Shown one piece after another: positions 46,820 through 57,314 of a stretch of 64,000 nucleotides of DNA; position 1 is the first letter of the stretch, and every line of letters begins with the position of its first letter. The notes beneath the pieces were generated by a model. That model was not told where the DNA came from and did no database searches. It saw only the letters and a list, made by a program, of their open reading frames with translations. The stretch comes from Epiperipatus broadwayi (Eukaryota > Onychophora > Udeonychophora > Euonychophora > Peripatidae). The position numbers were made by a program, and so were the translations under genes. The DNA lies in contig JAQFVV010000072.1 of the NCBI GenBank assembly GCA_028023455.1, positions 3,492,501-3,556,500 of the forward strand, written 5' to 3'.

Positions 46820-49470
46820 TTGTCGAGTAAATAAGGATCTAACTGTAAGATAAATAAAAATTGAAAAATATAAAACACTCATAAACAGGCAAATGTTTGA
46901 TTTGGGCAGTAAATGTCCTCTTCACTATTCGTCTGAAAAAATACTGAAGAAACCCTTGTCCTGTAATTTTGTGCAAAGAATCTCGTAGCAACGAGATCTG
47001 TGGTTAACTAAATAAACACCCAATCAATCATTTACAATGAGACTGCCATTTTGTGGGTATGTATGATTTCACCAAAGATCACTACCATGGCTGGAAGTTT
47101 GATAAAACAAATGTATTTAAAATTAATGCAAATTGCCTCCATGATATGTTTTGATTAAACCAGTATCATCGGATGACATTGGCTTTCGACATGGACCCAA
47201 TCATAGTTTCACTTTAATATATCCAGGGCCATGCAGTCAATTAGCAGCTGGATAATTATATTTTATAAATAAGAAGAAAAAAAAACAACCAAAGTTTAAA
47301 TAAATTTCAAGAGTTTACTTACTCAGATTAATAATAATTGTATTAGTAAAAATTAGTAAATCAACTCGCTATTTGCCAGTTGAGAACAAGATCACATAGA
47401 TCTCTTAACGATTCATAATTCTTTTCAGATTCCGAGTCTTGTAACTCTATATAAATTTGTAAGCATACTATGGCTCACACATACTATTCTGAGATAGTCG
47501 AATTGGATTCTTGATTAGAGCTCTTCTTTATTAATATCCAGAACAGAACTCAACTCATACTCCGTATACCATTTTAATGCACTTCTTTTACACTACTGTG
47601 CTAATTTAATCCTTCTGCAGACTCTTATTAGCTTTGCTAATTCATAAAGTGAACTTTTTTTTTACATACAAGTTCCAATAAGTAATTTCTTTTTCTGCAT
47701 ATTAATTATTTATTCTATTTCTAAAGAATTCTGGCATATCAATATTAAAAGTTTGTACGGACACATCATTATTTATTCTTTAATAATATATATAGACTAC
47801 TTATATCTAGATAACTGTACTGTTGGATTAGCGCTACTATTACTAATTCAAATTACCGGTTTGAATTCCCAGTCATTCAATCTCTAGATATTGTAATAAT
47901 TGTTTGATGTTTGAGAATTATAAGATAATATAAAGATCGGTGTGGATGGGTTTGAGGGTGGCAGTCAATAATTTGAATTAGTTTATTCATTGATTACTAA
48001 ATGTTTATACAGAAAGTGGAGAATAGTATGTTAATATAGTTTATATTCAATAATAATTATTTCCCCAATATTTCTACCATTCAGTTCATTATTAAACATC
48101 TAAACTTTAACATTACATTTTTTTGCTGAGATATTAACAAAAGTTTTAAAAACTTAGAAAAGAAAAACAAAAATCTTTCTATTTGTTAGCAATTCTTTCG
48201 GTTCTTGAATTAGTATTCAAGCGGAGTATCGCAGTTAAGATGACTGATAAATTTGATTTGCTGATGTAAGCAAGAAGAAAAGAGATCTATCAAGATCTAC
48301 TAAAAATGTGTGCAACAGTTTTAATTCATCAATTTTACACTTCTTTTTTTTTTTTAAAAAAGACTGAAAAGAAGTAATCATTTAAAAATGAAAGTAAAAC
48401 ATAATAATGAAGTTTGAAAATAATTTTCTGCAAGTCCATTTTCAAATTCAACCATGTATACATTTTAATTATTGTTTTAAAAAATATTTAGATATTTGAC
48501 CAATAAAATGCCTGTGTACTTTAGACATGTAAGTGTGTCTTAATAATAAGTTAGCCATATGATAATAAGAAATGAAGACTATGGGAATAAGAGATTACTA
48601 TTTATAAATCATCTGGTAAAAGGCTGCTGCTATAGAAAATATGCAGATGCCAAGGAGTTACTGTGATAAAAGACTGTGATTAATTAAGACTAATAATAGA
48701 AGAAACCATATTACTTTGAATATAAGATGCATTTTTTTAAGCTCTGGACCCATAAAAGAGGGGTTCATCTTAAATTTGAATCCAATATTTTTAACATCTC
48801 ATTTCTGCGGATCTTTAATTTATGTTATACATGTACATAATACTACCATCGCAATCACTGATATCCTTGTGTAGAATAGTATGTTAAATCTTTTTTAATC
48901 AAAAGAAAAAAGATTTACCATTAAATGTCAGTATTCTTTGGATTAATTTCGTAAATGGCTTTAACTACCTCTCAAACCACTACTTTTAATGTTACTTAGC
49001 TGATTTTACTGTTACTTTATCGAAAAAACTACCAAATAACTATTAGAATTTTTTTACAACTAATAAATCAATACAACAATGAGATAAAAACCTGACTGCT
49101 CTGATTGGTTATTTCTTGTTTTCTACACAAGAGAGTGCCTTCAATGATTTTGACGGTTCTAATATCTTTTTTTTGATTTCAAAGTGAAAACATCTTTTAG
49201 AGTCTTTTTTTTTTTTTACACATTTATAACTTTTTTCAGAAAATATTTGTAAAAATTTCAATTATTTTAGAAGAATGATTCAGATTTTAATAGAAAAATT
49301 TACTTTTAGACAAAAGCAAATTGAGAAAGAAATTCATAATTCATAATTGGATATCAAAAATATTATGTTGATCGCTATAGATTATTTTGCCAATTATAAA
49401 GAGAAATTTATTTTTAAAAAACTTCTGTTTATTTTAATTATCTGACAAATTATTAATTTACATTTTAGAA
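46820..49470. other. No gene seen
   Basis: Nothing recognisably coding. A weak tRNA-like stretch near 47835-47895 (TTGGATTAGCGC, later CCGGTTTGAATTCCC) may be an old SINE. A T-run/A-run junction lies at about 48344-48362. Near 48716-48770, AATATAAGATGCA and TTCATCTTAAATTTGAA are roughly complementary and recall termini of some DNA transposons, but no element could be delimited. Confidence 0.5.
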
Positions 49471-49477
49471 AAGGCTT

Positions 49478-50215
49478 TTATTCAAAAGCAAAAAAAAAAT
49501 TACTAGTAACATTAAATGTTAATACCATGTTTAAAATCTTTTTTTTCCTGACGCTAAAAAAAGACTTTGTACTGCAAACAATATACATACAATTTTGAGT
49601 GGGTTTTGCAATTGATAGAGAAGAAGTAAATAGATAAAATTGAGTTTCACATTTTTTGAAATCTGAAAACCTTGTTTCGAATTCATTTTCTAATATTACA
49701 ATTTGACAAGTGTACTCTAAAACTTTCAACCCCAGTGATATTTGTAATAGTGATTGGCAACATTCAACATGAAATATATTTTCATTTTGAAGTTGTTTTT
49801 TCCAAAGAAATAATTTTTATTTGAAAACATTAATATTGTCAAATAACATTGTGACTATATGATGCATGTCTTGTAGTTTAAGATTAAGTTGACTAAGGTG
49901 ATTTGCAATGTCAACTGAAAAAGCCAAGTCCTTTATCCATTGATCATCTCACAATATTCCACATTCATAATTTTTTGATTTAAAAAATAGTAATTTCATC
50001 CAACAATTCAAAGAATCCCTTCAAAATATTATGAGTGAACAGCCATCCAATTTCTGTGTAATAAGGAAGATCGGTGTATTCGCTTCCTACATCTTCTAAA
50101 AATTTAACAAACTGATGATGATTAAGAGCACATGCATGAATATAATTTACAATTTTAGTTCATTTTTCAGCACCTGTCCAAATATTTGCTGATGAATAGT
50201 CATTACGTTCTTTGC
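49478..50215 (-). pseudogene. hAT-family transposase C-terminal relic
   Basis: On the minus strand TKIVNYIHACALNHHQFVKF, LEDVGSEYTDLPYYTEIGWL and FTHNILKGFFELLDEI match the region after the catalytic core in ZBED/GTF2IRD2-like hAT transposases (K(I/V)VNFIRxxxLNHRQFxxFL, YxDLPYHTEVRWLS). Continuation to about 49478 includes a 83-codon frame (LEYTCQIVILENEFETRFSD) typical of the hAT C-terminal half. Stops interrupt it; the N-terminal half is absent. A different hAT piece lies at 56753-57020. Confidence 0.75.
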
Positions 50216-50224
50216 ACTTTTTTT

Positions 50225-50580
50225 TAATGTTGCTAAGAGGTGATAATGTGTAAACTGCTGAAATCTTAAAATGGATCCAAAGAGATTGTATAAGATTCAA
50301 AAAGGACCACATGTGCGATGAATGCATGCAATAAGCCAGTTTTCTGGAGTGACATGGAAAAACTATAGATCAGAGAAATTGGATTTAACTTGGAGACTTT
50401 GTTCTGCAGTAGATGGATAGCTATTGAAAGTGATGAAGACATCTATTGCCAGTTTTCTGGAGTGATGTGGAAAAACTACAGATCAGAGAAACTGGATTTA
50501 ACTTGGAGACTTTGTTCTGCAGTGGATCGATAGTTGTTGAAAGTGATGAAGACCTCTATTAGTTCGTAGAACAATTTTTC
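50225..50580 (+). pseudogene. LINE 3' end with a 113-bp tandem duplication
   Basis: PHVRWMDE-like sequence, then WKNYRSEKLDLTWRLCSAVD, is the tail of a LINE ORF2 like that at 30430-31030. The last part is duplicated: 50335-50447 and 50448-50560 are near-identical, beginning GCCAGTTTTCTGGAGTGA. The duplication follows insertion. Confidence 0.7.
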
Positions 50581-50639
50581 ATGCAAAAATTCAGTATCAC
50601 TGATACTGCTTATTTTTATTTGTATTATAAAGATATTCA

Positions 50640-51480
50640 AACAATTTATGTCTTTTTTTTTGTATAATCCTTAATGATCTTCTCATTGACAGTTGCCTAT
50701 AAACTTCCCAAATCACTTTCTTTATTTCATCTATTCTTTTTTCTCTAAATTAATAAACTCCTCATTCTAATGCAATCTAATAAAACATTTTCTGTATTCG
50801 ATTTTCTTTTCATATGCTATTAACAGCTCTCAATAAAATCTTAATATGACCTAATTTCTAAGTATATAACCAATTCAATGTCATTTCCTCAACTTTCAAT
50901 AATTCATATTTTCTTCTCTATTCATTTCAGTAGTTTAATATTTAAACCAGCAAGCATCACATGATCACATCTCCAATACTAGCACATAATTGCCTTCTGG
51001 CATCCATTGATTACTCTGTTTAGCACAGATGGCACTACTATATGGAGTTTTGCTTTGCTTTGTTTATAGTTTAATATTTCTTTTATTTGTTTACTTTTCT
51101 CCATATCCATAATTCAAAATTTCCATAACTTTCATTTCCTTTTTTGTTTGACTTGTCCATGCTTCTGCTCCATAAAATGTTGGGTTCAAACTTTCCATAT
51201 TATTTTTTCTTTTCAATTTTAATCCTACAGTTCCACACAATAAACTTAACTTATTCAAAAACAATCTCCTCTTCTAAAAGCTGCAAAATTTTCTCATATT
51301 AAAAATTTCATTACAATATAGTTATCATATTTTTTCATTTGTCCATGATATTATATAAATTGTCTGCAAGTATTTACTATTTATTTAAATCCTTCCTGAT
51401 TTTCAATAATATCTTAACAATGAGAAATCTAATTTTTGTCATTAATACACAAATCATTTATTTTATAGGTGACAAATAAA
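50640..51480 (-). pseudogene. LINE reverse transcriptase relic, antisense
   Basis: On the minus strand ESLNPTFYGAEAWTSQTKKE (about 51140-51200) carries the YGAExW motif after the RT domain. More degraded coding sequence extends to about 50640. An R2 element (50944-51066) interrupts it. Stops are frequent. Confidence 0.65.
50944..51066. mobile_element. Short R2 element with 13-bp target duplication
   Basis: TAGTTTAATATTT flanks it at 50931-50943 and 51067-51079. It begins with the same CATCACATGATCAC head as the R2 element at 44684, then switches to the end of sense R2 (GCCTTCTGGCATCCATTGAT, GGCACTACT, GTTTATA). The middle, including the hammerhead-like core, is missing. It lies inside a LINE relic. 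Confidence 0.85.
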
Positions 51481-51774
51481 TGTCCCATCCAAGATTATCA
51501 GTTAACCCTGCACTTGTTCCCATACCTTTATTTTTCTCATTGCATTACCAAATCCATATATTATTAATATCATCTATGTTCTTTATTACTTTTTACAATG
51601 CTTTTTTACAACCCATTATTGACAGTTTTGGTTGTCCCAACAATCTTCTTCAGAACTATAACAAACACATGAATACAAACTGTTACTAGTAGGTTGTAAA
51701 AAAGCATTGTAAAAAGTAATAAAGAAGATAGATGATATTAACATTAGTAATTGCTGTATCTTTTCAATATGGTA

Positions 51775-51910
51775 CATCTAATGCCCTGCATAGTTTGGTG
51801 AAATATCAGTGGCATACTGGACTTAAAGTCCATGAATTGCATCCTATTGTCACTTCAAGTGCTTAAATTTCTTATAAACTTCTGGGCAACAAACCTATTC
51901 AATTTTTGGT
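51775..51910 (+). repeat. SINE-like repeat S2, diverged
   Basis: ACTTAAAGTCCATGAATTGC and TTTCTTATAAACTTCTGGGC with AACAAACC resemble S2 at 46640-46815 and 54255-54395. Just upstream, 51590-51730 has an imperfect inverted repeat around TTACAATGCTTTTTTACAAC. Confidence 0.45.
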
Positions 51911-52049
51911 TTATTTAGTATATACCATTGATCTTTACTTAGTGATTTTTGAATTACTTCAAGGGGACATTGATATATCTAATAGAGTGCTTTTGAAATT
52001 ACTTCCAAAATGCAGTCACTATCATTAGAATTAAATAAGCTCATAAGTA

Positions 52050-52500
52050 CACTCATATAAAATAATTATTGATACTGTAGTGCATCCATACATACCAGGA
52101 ATGGCAGACAAATTAAAAAAATTCTTCAGTCAATTCAACATTCGAACAGCTTCCCAAAGCCATACCACACTTTGGGGAATTATAACTTCTACCAAGCACA
52201 AACTGGAAATACTGAAGAAGAAAAACTGCAGCTATAAAACACCATGTGAATGTAGAAGTATTGTTGAGACTTTGTTGCCCTGTTGGACAGTGATTGAAAG
52301 AACACAAACCAATGATTAAAAAATAAAAAGCAGATGTGTCTACAGTAGCAGACCATGTATGTACTAATGATCATACATTCAATTGAGAAAATACAAAAAT
52401 ATTGGATAGATTAGGAAAAGATGCAAAAAAGAAAATTCAAAAAAGTTGCTTTTATGAACAATGATAAATAATCCTATAAATCAACCCAATGTGAAAGCTC
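52050..52500 (+). pseudogene. Penelope-like C-terminal relic
   Basis: PYIPGMADKLKKFFSQFNIR, then TLWGIITSTKHKLEILKKKN and YKTPCECRSIVETL, correspond to the linker and the start of the GIY-YIG domain of Penelope-like proteins. The same order occurs at 28770-29210 and close relatedness is visible: shared RTA(S/L)QSHTT, CECG/CECR, ADHVC, INQPNV/ISQPSV. Stops follow the 79-codon frame. An R3 head begins right after it at 52528. Confidence 0.75.
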
Positions 52501-52527
52501 CTAATTAATCTCACCCATAGATAAGTA

Positions 52528-52602
52528 TTTAAAATTTCTATCTGTTACCTTTGACAAAGTAGCTCTGATAGTTAGAGCATTGCCCTAAAATTCGACATAC
52601 TG
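52528..52602 (+). repeat. R3 head fragment
   Basis: AAAATTTCTATCTGTTACCT, TTGACAAAGTAGCTCTGATA and GTTAGAGCATTGCC match the first part of R3 at 30100-30160. The R3 tail is missing. As at 28 kb, R3 adjoins Penelope-like sequence. Confidence 0.65.
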
Positions 52603-52722
52603 CTCAATTCTTCAGTGTTTTTTTTTTTATAAATTCTAATATATAGTTTGAGTAGATATACACATATATATTAAATGATTTACATATATTTTCTGAAAAT
52701 AAAATATATTATGTCTCATGCC

Positions 52723-52793
52723 ACCACTTGAGGGACTTATTTCCAATAGTTGGAGATAATTATACAGTTGCAGGGACTAATGTTTAATGAATG
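52723..52793 (+). repeat. Left terminal inverted repeat of Merlin
   Basis: About 70 bp, matching the complement of 54080-54150 with a few substitutions and a one-base gap. It would be the transposase binding and cleavage site. Confidence 0.88.
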
Positions 52794-52854
52794 TAAATAA
52801 AACCTCATAGTTGTGACATGAATTTTTAAATTTATTGTATAAAAATACGACAAA

Positions 52855-53799
52855 ATGATATGCTATGGCGAATCAGAATGCATTTCACAAATATGTGATT
52901 ACTTGCTTGCTAAAATCAAAAGCTGCATTGATTGTCTTTTTGTGCTCAAGATGATAAGAATTTGTGATCTACCGTCCACAGAATGTAAGCCAGTAGAATT
53001 TTTCCAAAGAAACCATATTCTGCCCTCTCAAAAAGTCTGCACCAATAACCATGATATGAAATTGTACTTTTACCAAACCCTGGAATAGCAACGTAATGTA
53101 AAAGCCATGTAACGCTATGTAAAGACATGTGGTTTGAAAGCTCTAAAATAACATTTCTAACAGCTGTCCAATTGATTTATTATTGGAGTAGAGATACCAT
53201 GACAATTGAATGTATAAAACATGAATTGGATTTGTGCAAAGACACTATCGTTTCTTGGAATAGTCATCTAAGAGAAGTGAGCAAAGAAAGTTTATTGATT
53301 TGGCCATCGTGCAAAATTGGAGGACCTGGAAAAATTGTAGAAGTTGATGAAAGTCTCTTTACAAAATGAAAGACCCAACAAGGGAGAATACTCCCACAAC
53401 AGTGGTTATTCGGTGGTTTATGTGGAGAAACCAAACAGTGTTTTATTGTCACTGTTCCATGTTGGACAGCATCCATTCTACTTAATGCTATTCAACAAAA
53501 TATACCACAAGGATCAACAATTTATTCTGACTGTTGGAAAGCCTATAAAACTGATGAATTCAGAAATGCAGGATTTGAACATTTTAAAGTTAATCAGTTA
53601 TAATTTTGTTGATCCTTCTACTGGGGCACATACCCAAAACATAGAAAGACTTTGGGGGCTAATTAAATGGCACAATAAAAGACAGAGGGGAACTGCTTGC
53701 AAACACATGGATTCCTATTTAGCTGAGTTCATGTGGCGACGATTGCTCCAAGAAGATTTATTTGTCATAATTTTAGAAGCCATTAGCAGAGTGCAATGA
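52855..53799 (+). pseudogene. Merlin transposase, degraded
   Basis: Read in three joined frames. An N-terminal part (52855-53088) ends HILPSQKVCTNNHDMKLYF, the usual zinc-binding region, here poorly kept. The second part (53127-53597) has WFESSKITFLTAVQLIYYWS, IGGPGKIVEVDESLFTK and STIYSDCWKAYKTDEF. The third (to 53799) has YNFVDPSTGAHTQNIERLWG. The likely DDE residues are Asp at 53346-53348, Asp at 53529-53531 and Glu at 53644-53646, all present. Defects are an in-frame TGA at 53367-53369, a frameshift near 53597 and a break between 53088 and 53127. It cannot make a full protein, but the catalytic triad survives. Confidence 0.85.
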
Positions 53800-54079
53800 T
53801 TTTTTTTATTACTTTCATTTTGTTCGTTTTTTTTTACTTTAATTAAACATTAGAATACAAAATTGTTTTAAACTTTTTTACTTTCACTAAATACTCCCGA
53901 TTACGCTACATACTACCAATTTGTTAGTAATTATGTTTTTATTTTATTTTTTTATTCTTTGATTAAATACCAAATTATTGTTTATTTCAGTATATTAATT
54001 AGCACTGTTTTTTGTTTTGTTTCTTACTTTAATTAAATGTTGGAATACAAAATTGTTGTTTGGTATTTTTTACTTCCAC

Positions 54080-54150
54080 TGTCATTAAACATTAGACTCT
54101 GCAACTGAATAATTATTTCTGACTATTGGAAATAAGTGCCCTCAAGTGGT
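54080..54150 (-). repeat. Right terminal inverted repeat of Merlin
   Basis: Complement of 52723-52793. Just inside it, ACTTTAATTAAACATTAGAA (about 53836) and ACTTTAATTAAATGTTGGAA (about 54026) form an internal direct repeat in the 3' untranslated part. Confidence 0.85.
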
Positions 54151-54254
54151 AGAATGGGGAAAAATCAGAAAGTAACACAAAAAACAATGCAACGTATTTG
54201 TATTTTACTACTGTGAAGAAGACCCCTAACTGAAGTGAATAGAGGATTGTAAAA

Positions 54255-54395
54255 CATTTCCTGCTCAGTTTGGCACAGTTAATAGAGCATCCAACTTGGG
54301 GTCAGGAGGTTTCAAAATCGATTCCGGCCCTTGCAATTCTGGTTCTTGAACTTCTTATGAACTCCTGAGAAATAAAGTCCTTAGCATTTTTTTTT
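54255..54395 (+). repeat. SINE S2, best copy
   Basis: A tRNA-like head (TTGGCACAGTTAATAGAGCA, CAACTTGGGGTC, AAAATCGATTCCGGCCC with a B-box match) is followed by TTGAACTTCTTATGAACTCC, TGAGAAATAAAG and a T-run. The head resembles a degraded tRNA and the 3' end defines S2. This copy shows that S2 is tRNA-derived. Confidence 0.7.
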
Positions 54396-54399
54396 TTGT

Positions 54400-55930
54400 A
54401 AAAAGTACGAAGGAATGATTTTTTTTCAGATTTATGGTTTTTCATTTTATTTATTGATTAATAATTAATACTTTTTACTTTCAATTAAGAAACAGTGAAC
54501 AAATTTGACTTTACAGCTGAGTTCCAAAAAAAAAAAAATCTACTGAATGTAATGATCACATGTTATATAAATTCTTGGTTTAAGTTTATTTTAATAATAA
54601 ATATTTTTAAATACTATTATTATGGTATTATAAATATCAAAAAAATAAGATAATAAATTTATTTTAATTTTTTGTGATAATAATTAAATAGTAATTAAAT
54701 GTGAGCAAAAAATAAAATAAATGAAAAAACAATTAATTTAATGAAGGTAAACTATATTTATACTGGATTCGAAATAAAATTTTTTTCTTCAAAAAAAAAA
54801 AAAAAGATATTACATGTTGTTGATTAATGCATTCTTTTAAATAAAATAATTATCTAACAAATGTTAATTTAATTATAGAAAATAATTTTTAAAAAATCTA
54901 AATGATTAATTAGACTTGTATTTAATTAATCTTTAAATTTATTTATTATAAATTTGTTAGAAGATAATCATGAAAAAAGAAAACTGGTATAAAAATGCTT
55001 AAAAAAGCAATTGGAATGATTTATTGTTTGAGAGTATATAACAAATTTGACCACAATAAATGATAAGAGTTGGCCATGGGCTCCATGATTCTGCCCCTCT
55101 ACCACTAAATCAAGCCAGAAAGGATCTGGTAAATACTTTTATATTAACTTGCTCTGTCTAGGTTTCTGTCAAAATGTCCACATTTTGATCTATTTTTGTC
55201 AAAATGTCCACATTTTTGAATTTTTAATAATGAAGAAAAATCTGTTCCCATTTAGAACTCAAATTTTTACCCTTACACCATTTACCAGGAAAAATCCTTA
55301 ACAAGTCTGAGCCAATGGAAATGTTATGTTTGTAGAGTAAAATTTTGTTAATATTGATTTACTCAAATAGTTAAAAGTAAAGATTTTCTACCAATATCTG
55401 AATTATTTTTCTGAAATAATTAATATTTCATAAATATTTTGTAAAAAAAAAAAAAAAGGCTACAGAATTAATTATAGGGTTTTTTTTCATTTCTAAAATC
55501 AAAATGAAGAAATACAACTATCAAAATCATTGACAGAGGGTGCTTTTTTATGGATAGAATAAGAAACATAAATGAAAAAGATGATTAAAGAAGACTGATG
55601 AAGAAAATTATTTTATTTAAATTGAAATTATATGTTTTATTTATAACTAAAAAGTAAAAAAATAAAATATTAAAAAAAGATTTGTTTAAAATAATGATTT
55701 TATATAAACTGACACCTTAAAAAACCATGTGTCATTCCATTATAGTATTTGAAGCCATAAAAAATCAAAAAGGCATCAAATGCTTGGTTTATTTTATTTT
55801 ATTTTTAGTCAGCTGTTTACATAAAAACATTATTTTAAAAATATCTTTTTTTAATATATATATATCTTTTTTTTTTAAGTTTTAAAAAGACAAATCATGC
55901 TATAAAGTAAACAAAAAAAACAACAACCTA
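54400..55930. other. No gene seen
   Basis: Very A+T-rich with A and T runs. One short direct repeat, TGTCAAAATGTCCACATTTT, lies near 55168-55217. No frame shows coding motifs. Confidence 0.55.
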
Positions 55931-55932
55931 AA

Positions 55933-56038
55933 GTCAAGCGTTGGTGGTTGAGAGGTCAGCACAGCTGCCTTACAAGCAGATGTCCTGGGTTAGGGGGTTC
56001 GCTTCCTGGATGATGCTATGATTCATGAAAAAAAAAAC
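55933..56038 (+). repeat. SINE S1, sense copy
   Basis: GTCAAGCGTTGGTGGTTGAG, AGGTCAGCACAGCTGCC, TTACAAGCAG, GGGGGTTCGCTTCCTGG and GATGCTATGATTCATG with an A tail. Flanks AACCTAAA and AACCTGAAA are a possible imperfect target duplication. Full length. Confidence 0.8.
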
Positions 56039-56039
56039 C

Positions 56040-56750
56040 TGAAACTTCTCATTATTTTTCTGCCTGCAACAACAAAAATTTTTTTTTTTACCAAACTGGC
56101 TTACTTTCAGTATATTAATCGCAATTGTCCCAACGGAAAAAAGTCCTGCTACGTAAAATATCACTTTTTCCCCAGCACTTCTTCTGGTAAACTTATATTA
56201 ACTACAAAATTCTGGAACAATATAAGATTAAATAATGCAATGGGGTACAACAGGCGGTCCTGCCAGACACAAAATCAAAATCGTAAACTTACTTAAAACA
56301 TTATGATTTTTTGGGGGCATTACATGTTGTAATGTAACCCAAATAAGCATATGTATGCTCTCAAATACAATGTCAAATATCCCGCTAGTTTTATATTGCT
56401 CTCTTCTTTTACTTTTATGATAATTCTATTGTAAAATTATATAAATGATCATTTACACAAAACTGGTAAACCTTATATAAATTTATTTTCGTTACTACTT
56501 AGCATGCTTTCAATGAAGAAATTCATCAAATTCCTAGCATTTGAACTCAGGAGTCTATATTATTCACAACATTTATATTTTTTCAGGACTTCATTTAATA
56601 TATAACTTTATGCAAATTTATTTAAATGTTCTATATTTCTGAGAAAGAAATACATGAGTTCTTATTTGTAGCATAGCAATCCTCTGCAATCATCCACGCC
56701 TCTTTAGTCTTACATTTTTTATTCTCTCTTTCTGTACAGACTATTTGAAC
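56040..56750. other. No gene seen
   Basis: A 92-codon plus-strand frame at 56018-56296 has no recognisable domain and overlaps the SINE tail, so I do not call it a gene. The rest is featureless. Confidence 0.5.
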
Positions 56751-56752
56751 AC

Positions 56753-57020
56753 AGTGTTTTTCAAAGGGTGTGCAATGGCAAGTTAGTGTGCCTTGAAAAT
56801 CTCCAAGTGTGCCATGAAATCAGTCTAGATTATTAAATAAATAAATATACAAATTTGATTCTTATAAAATAGCAACCATTTCTTAATTATAAATAATAAA
56901 TAATTATAATTAAAGCAATTTTAAATTAATTTTTGGCATATCCAAAAATGGATAAATTTGTTACAGCTAACAGAACTAAAGATGAAAACAATACTAGTAG
57001 CAGTTCTGCAGCAAATATAA
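56753..57020 (+). mobile_element. hAT transposon 5' end, cut by an R2 insertion
   Basis: CAGTGTTTTTCAAAGGGTGT, then GTTAGTGTGCC and AAGTGTGCCATGAAAT, match the terminal sequence of Zaphod-like hAT elements, which start CAGTGTTTTTCAA and carry repeated GTGTGCC(A/G)TG. A frame opens at 56933 with MAYPKMDKFVTANRTKDENN, resembling the N terminus of ZBED-type hAT transposases (MDKFV). After about 29 codons it runs into antisense R2 at about 57020, so the transposase is truncated and the frame at 56933-57208 is a chimera. Confidence 0.65.
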
Positions 57021-57310
57021 ATACAGGCAAAACTCTCCATACAGTAGTGCCACTCAGTGCCAACCAGAGTAATCAATGGATGCCAGAAGGCTTGTGCATA
57101 AAATCCCTATCTAGTGCCTACTCATCCAATATCCCCAGACTAGTTTCTGACTTGTGGCCTTCATCAGTGAGGAGCATTGGATCTGAGAGCACTGCACCTA
57201 GATTTTAGGATCTAATGCAACCCTCCAGCAGCCACCTTTTATCTCTACTTAACTACAAAACTATGAGAATAAAATTGAAAACACAATAATATTTTCAATC
57301 TAAGCTCAAT
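57020..57310 (-). repeat. R2 repeat with intact hammerhead-like core
   Basis: A near-complete antisense R2: AAAACTCTCCATACAGTAGT, CAGAGTAATCAATGGATGCC, AAAATCCCTATCTAGTGCC, the core at 57133-57172, AGAGCACTGCACCTAGATTT, TTATCTCTACTTAACTAC and TTTTCAATCTAAGCTCAATA. It inserted into, or replaced, the coding part of a hAT element. Best reference copy for R2. Confidence 0.8.
57133..57172 (-). ncRNA. Hammerhead-like motif in R2 (best copy)
   Basis: On the minus strand: CCTCA, CTGATGA (57161-57167), a hairpin A-GGC/GTC-A with loop CACAA, GAAAC (57143-57147), TAGTC, then TGGGG pairing fully with CCTCA (one G-U). This is a minimal hammerhead order with a GUC-type cleavage site. Against it, the first base pair of stem II is an A-A mismatch and stem III is nearly absent, so the fold may work only as a dimer or not at all. 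Confidence 0.5.
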
Positions 57311-57314
57311 AATT

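Larger units (their letters stand above)
52723..54150 (+). mobile_element. Merlin DNA transposon with both inverted repeats
   Basis: The termini are inverted repeats of about 70 bp: 52723-52793 begins ACCACTTGAGGGACTTATTT, and the reverse complement of 54080-54150 begins ACCACTTGAGGGCACTTATT. Both continue through CAATAGT, CAGTTGCAG and TCTAATGTTTAATGA or its equivalent. A degraded Merlin (IS1016-like) transposase lies inside on the plus strand. At 1.43 kb this is a plausible full-length element. No 8-9 bp target duplication is evident, so the exact ends could be off by a few bases. Confidence 0.88.

Noticed and set aside
53127-53369. Possibility that the in-frame TGA of the Merlin transposase is a reassigned or readthrough codon
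   Set aside because: A frameshift near 53597 and an N-terminal break also disrupt the gene, so simple decay explains the stop.
56933-57208. A 91-codon frame that looks like a serine-rich protein
   Set aside because: Its first third is hAT-like and the rest is antisense R2 repeat, so it is a chimera and not a gene.
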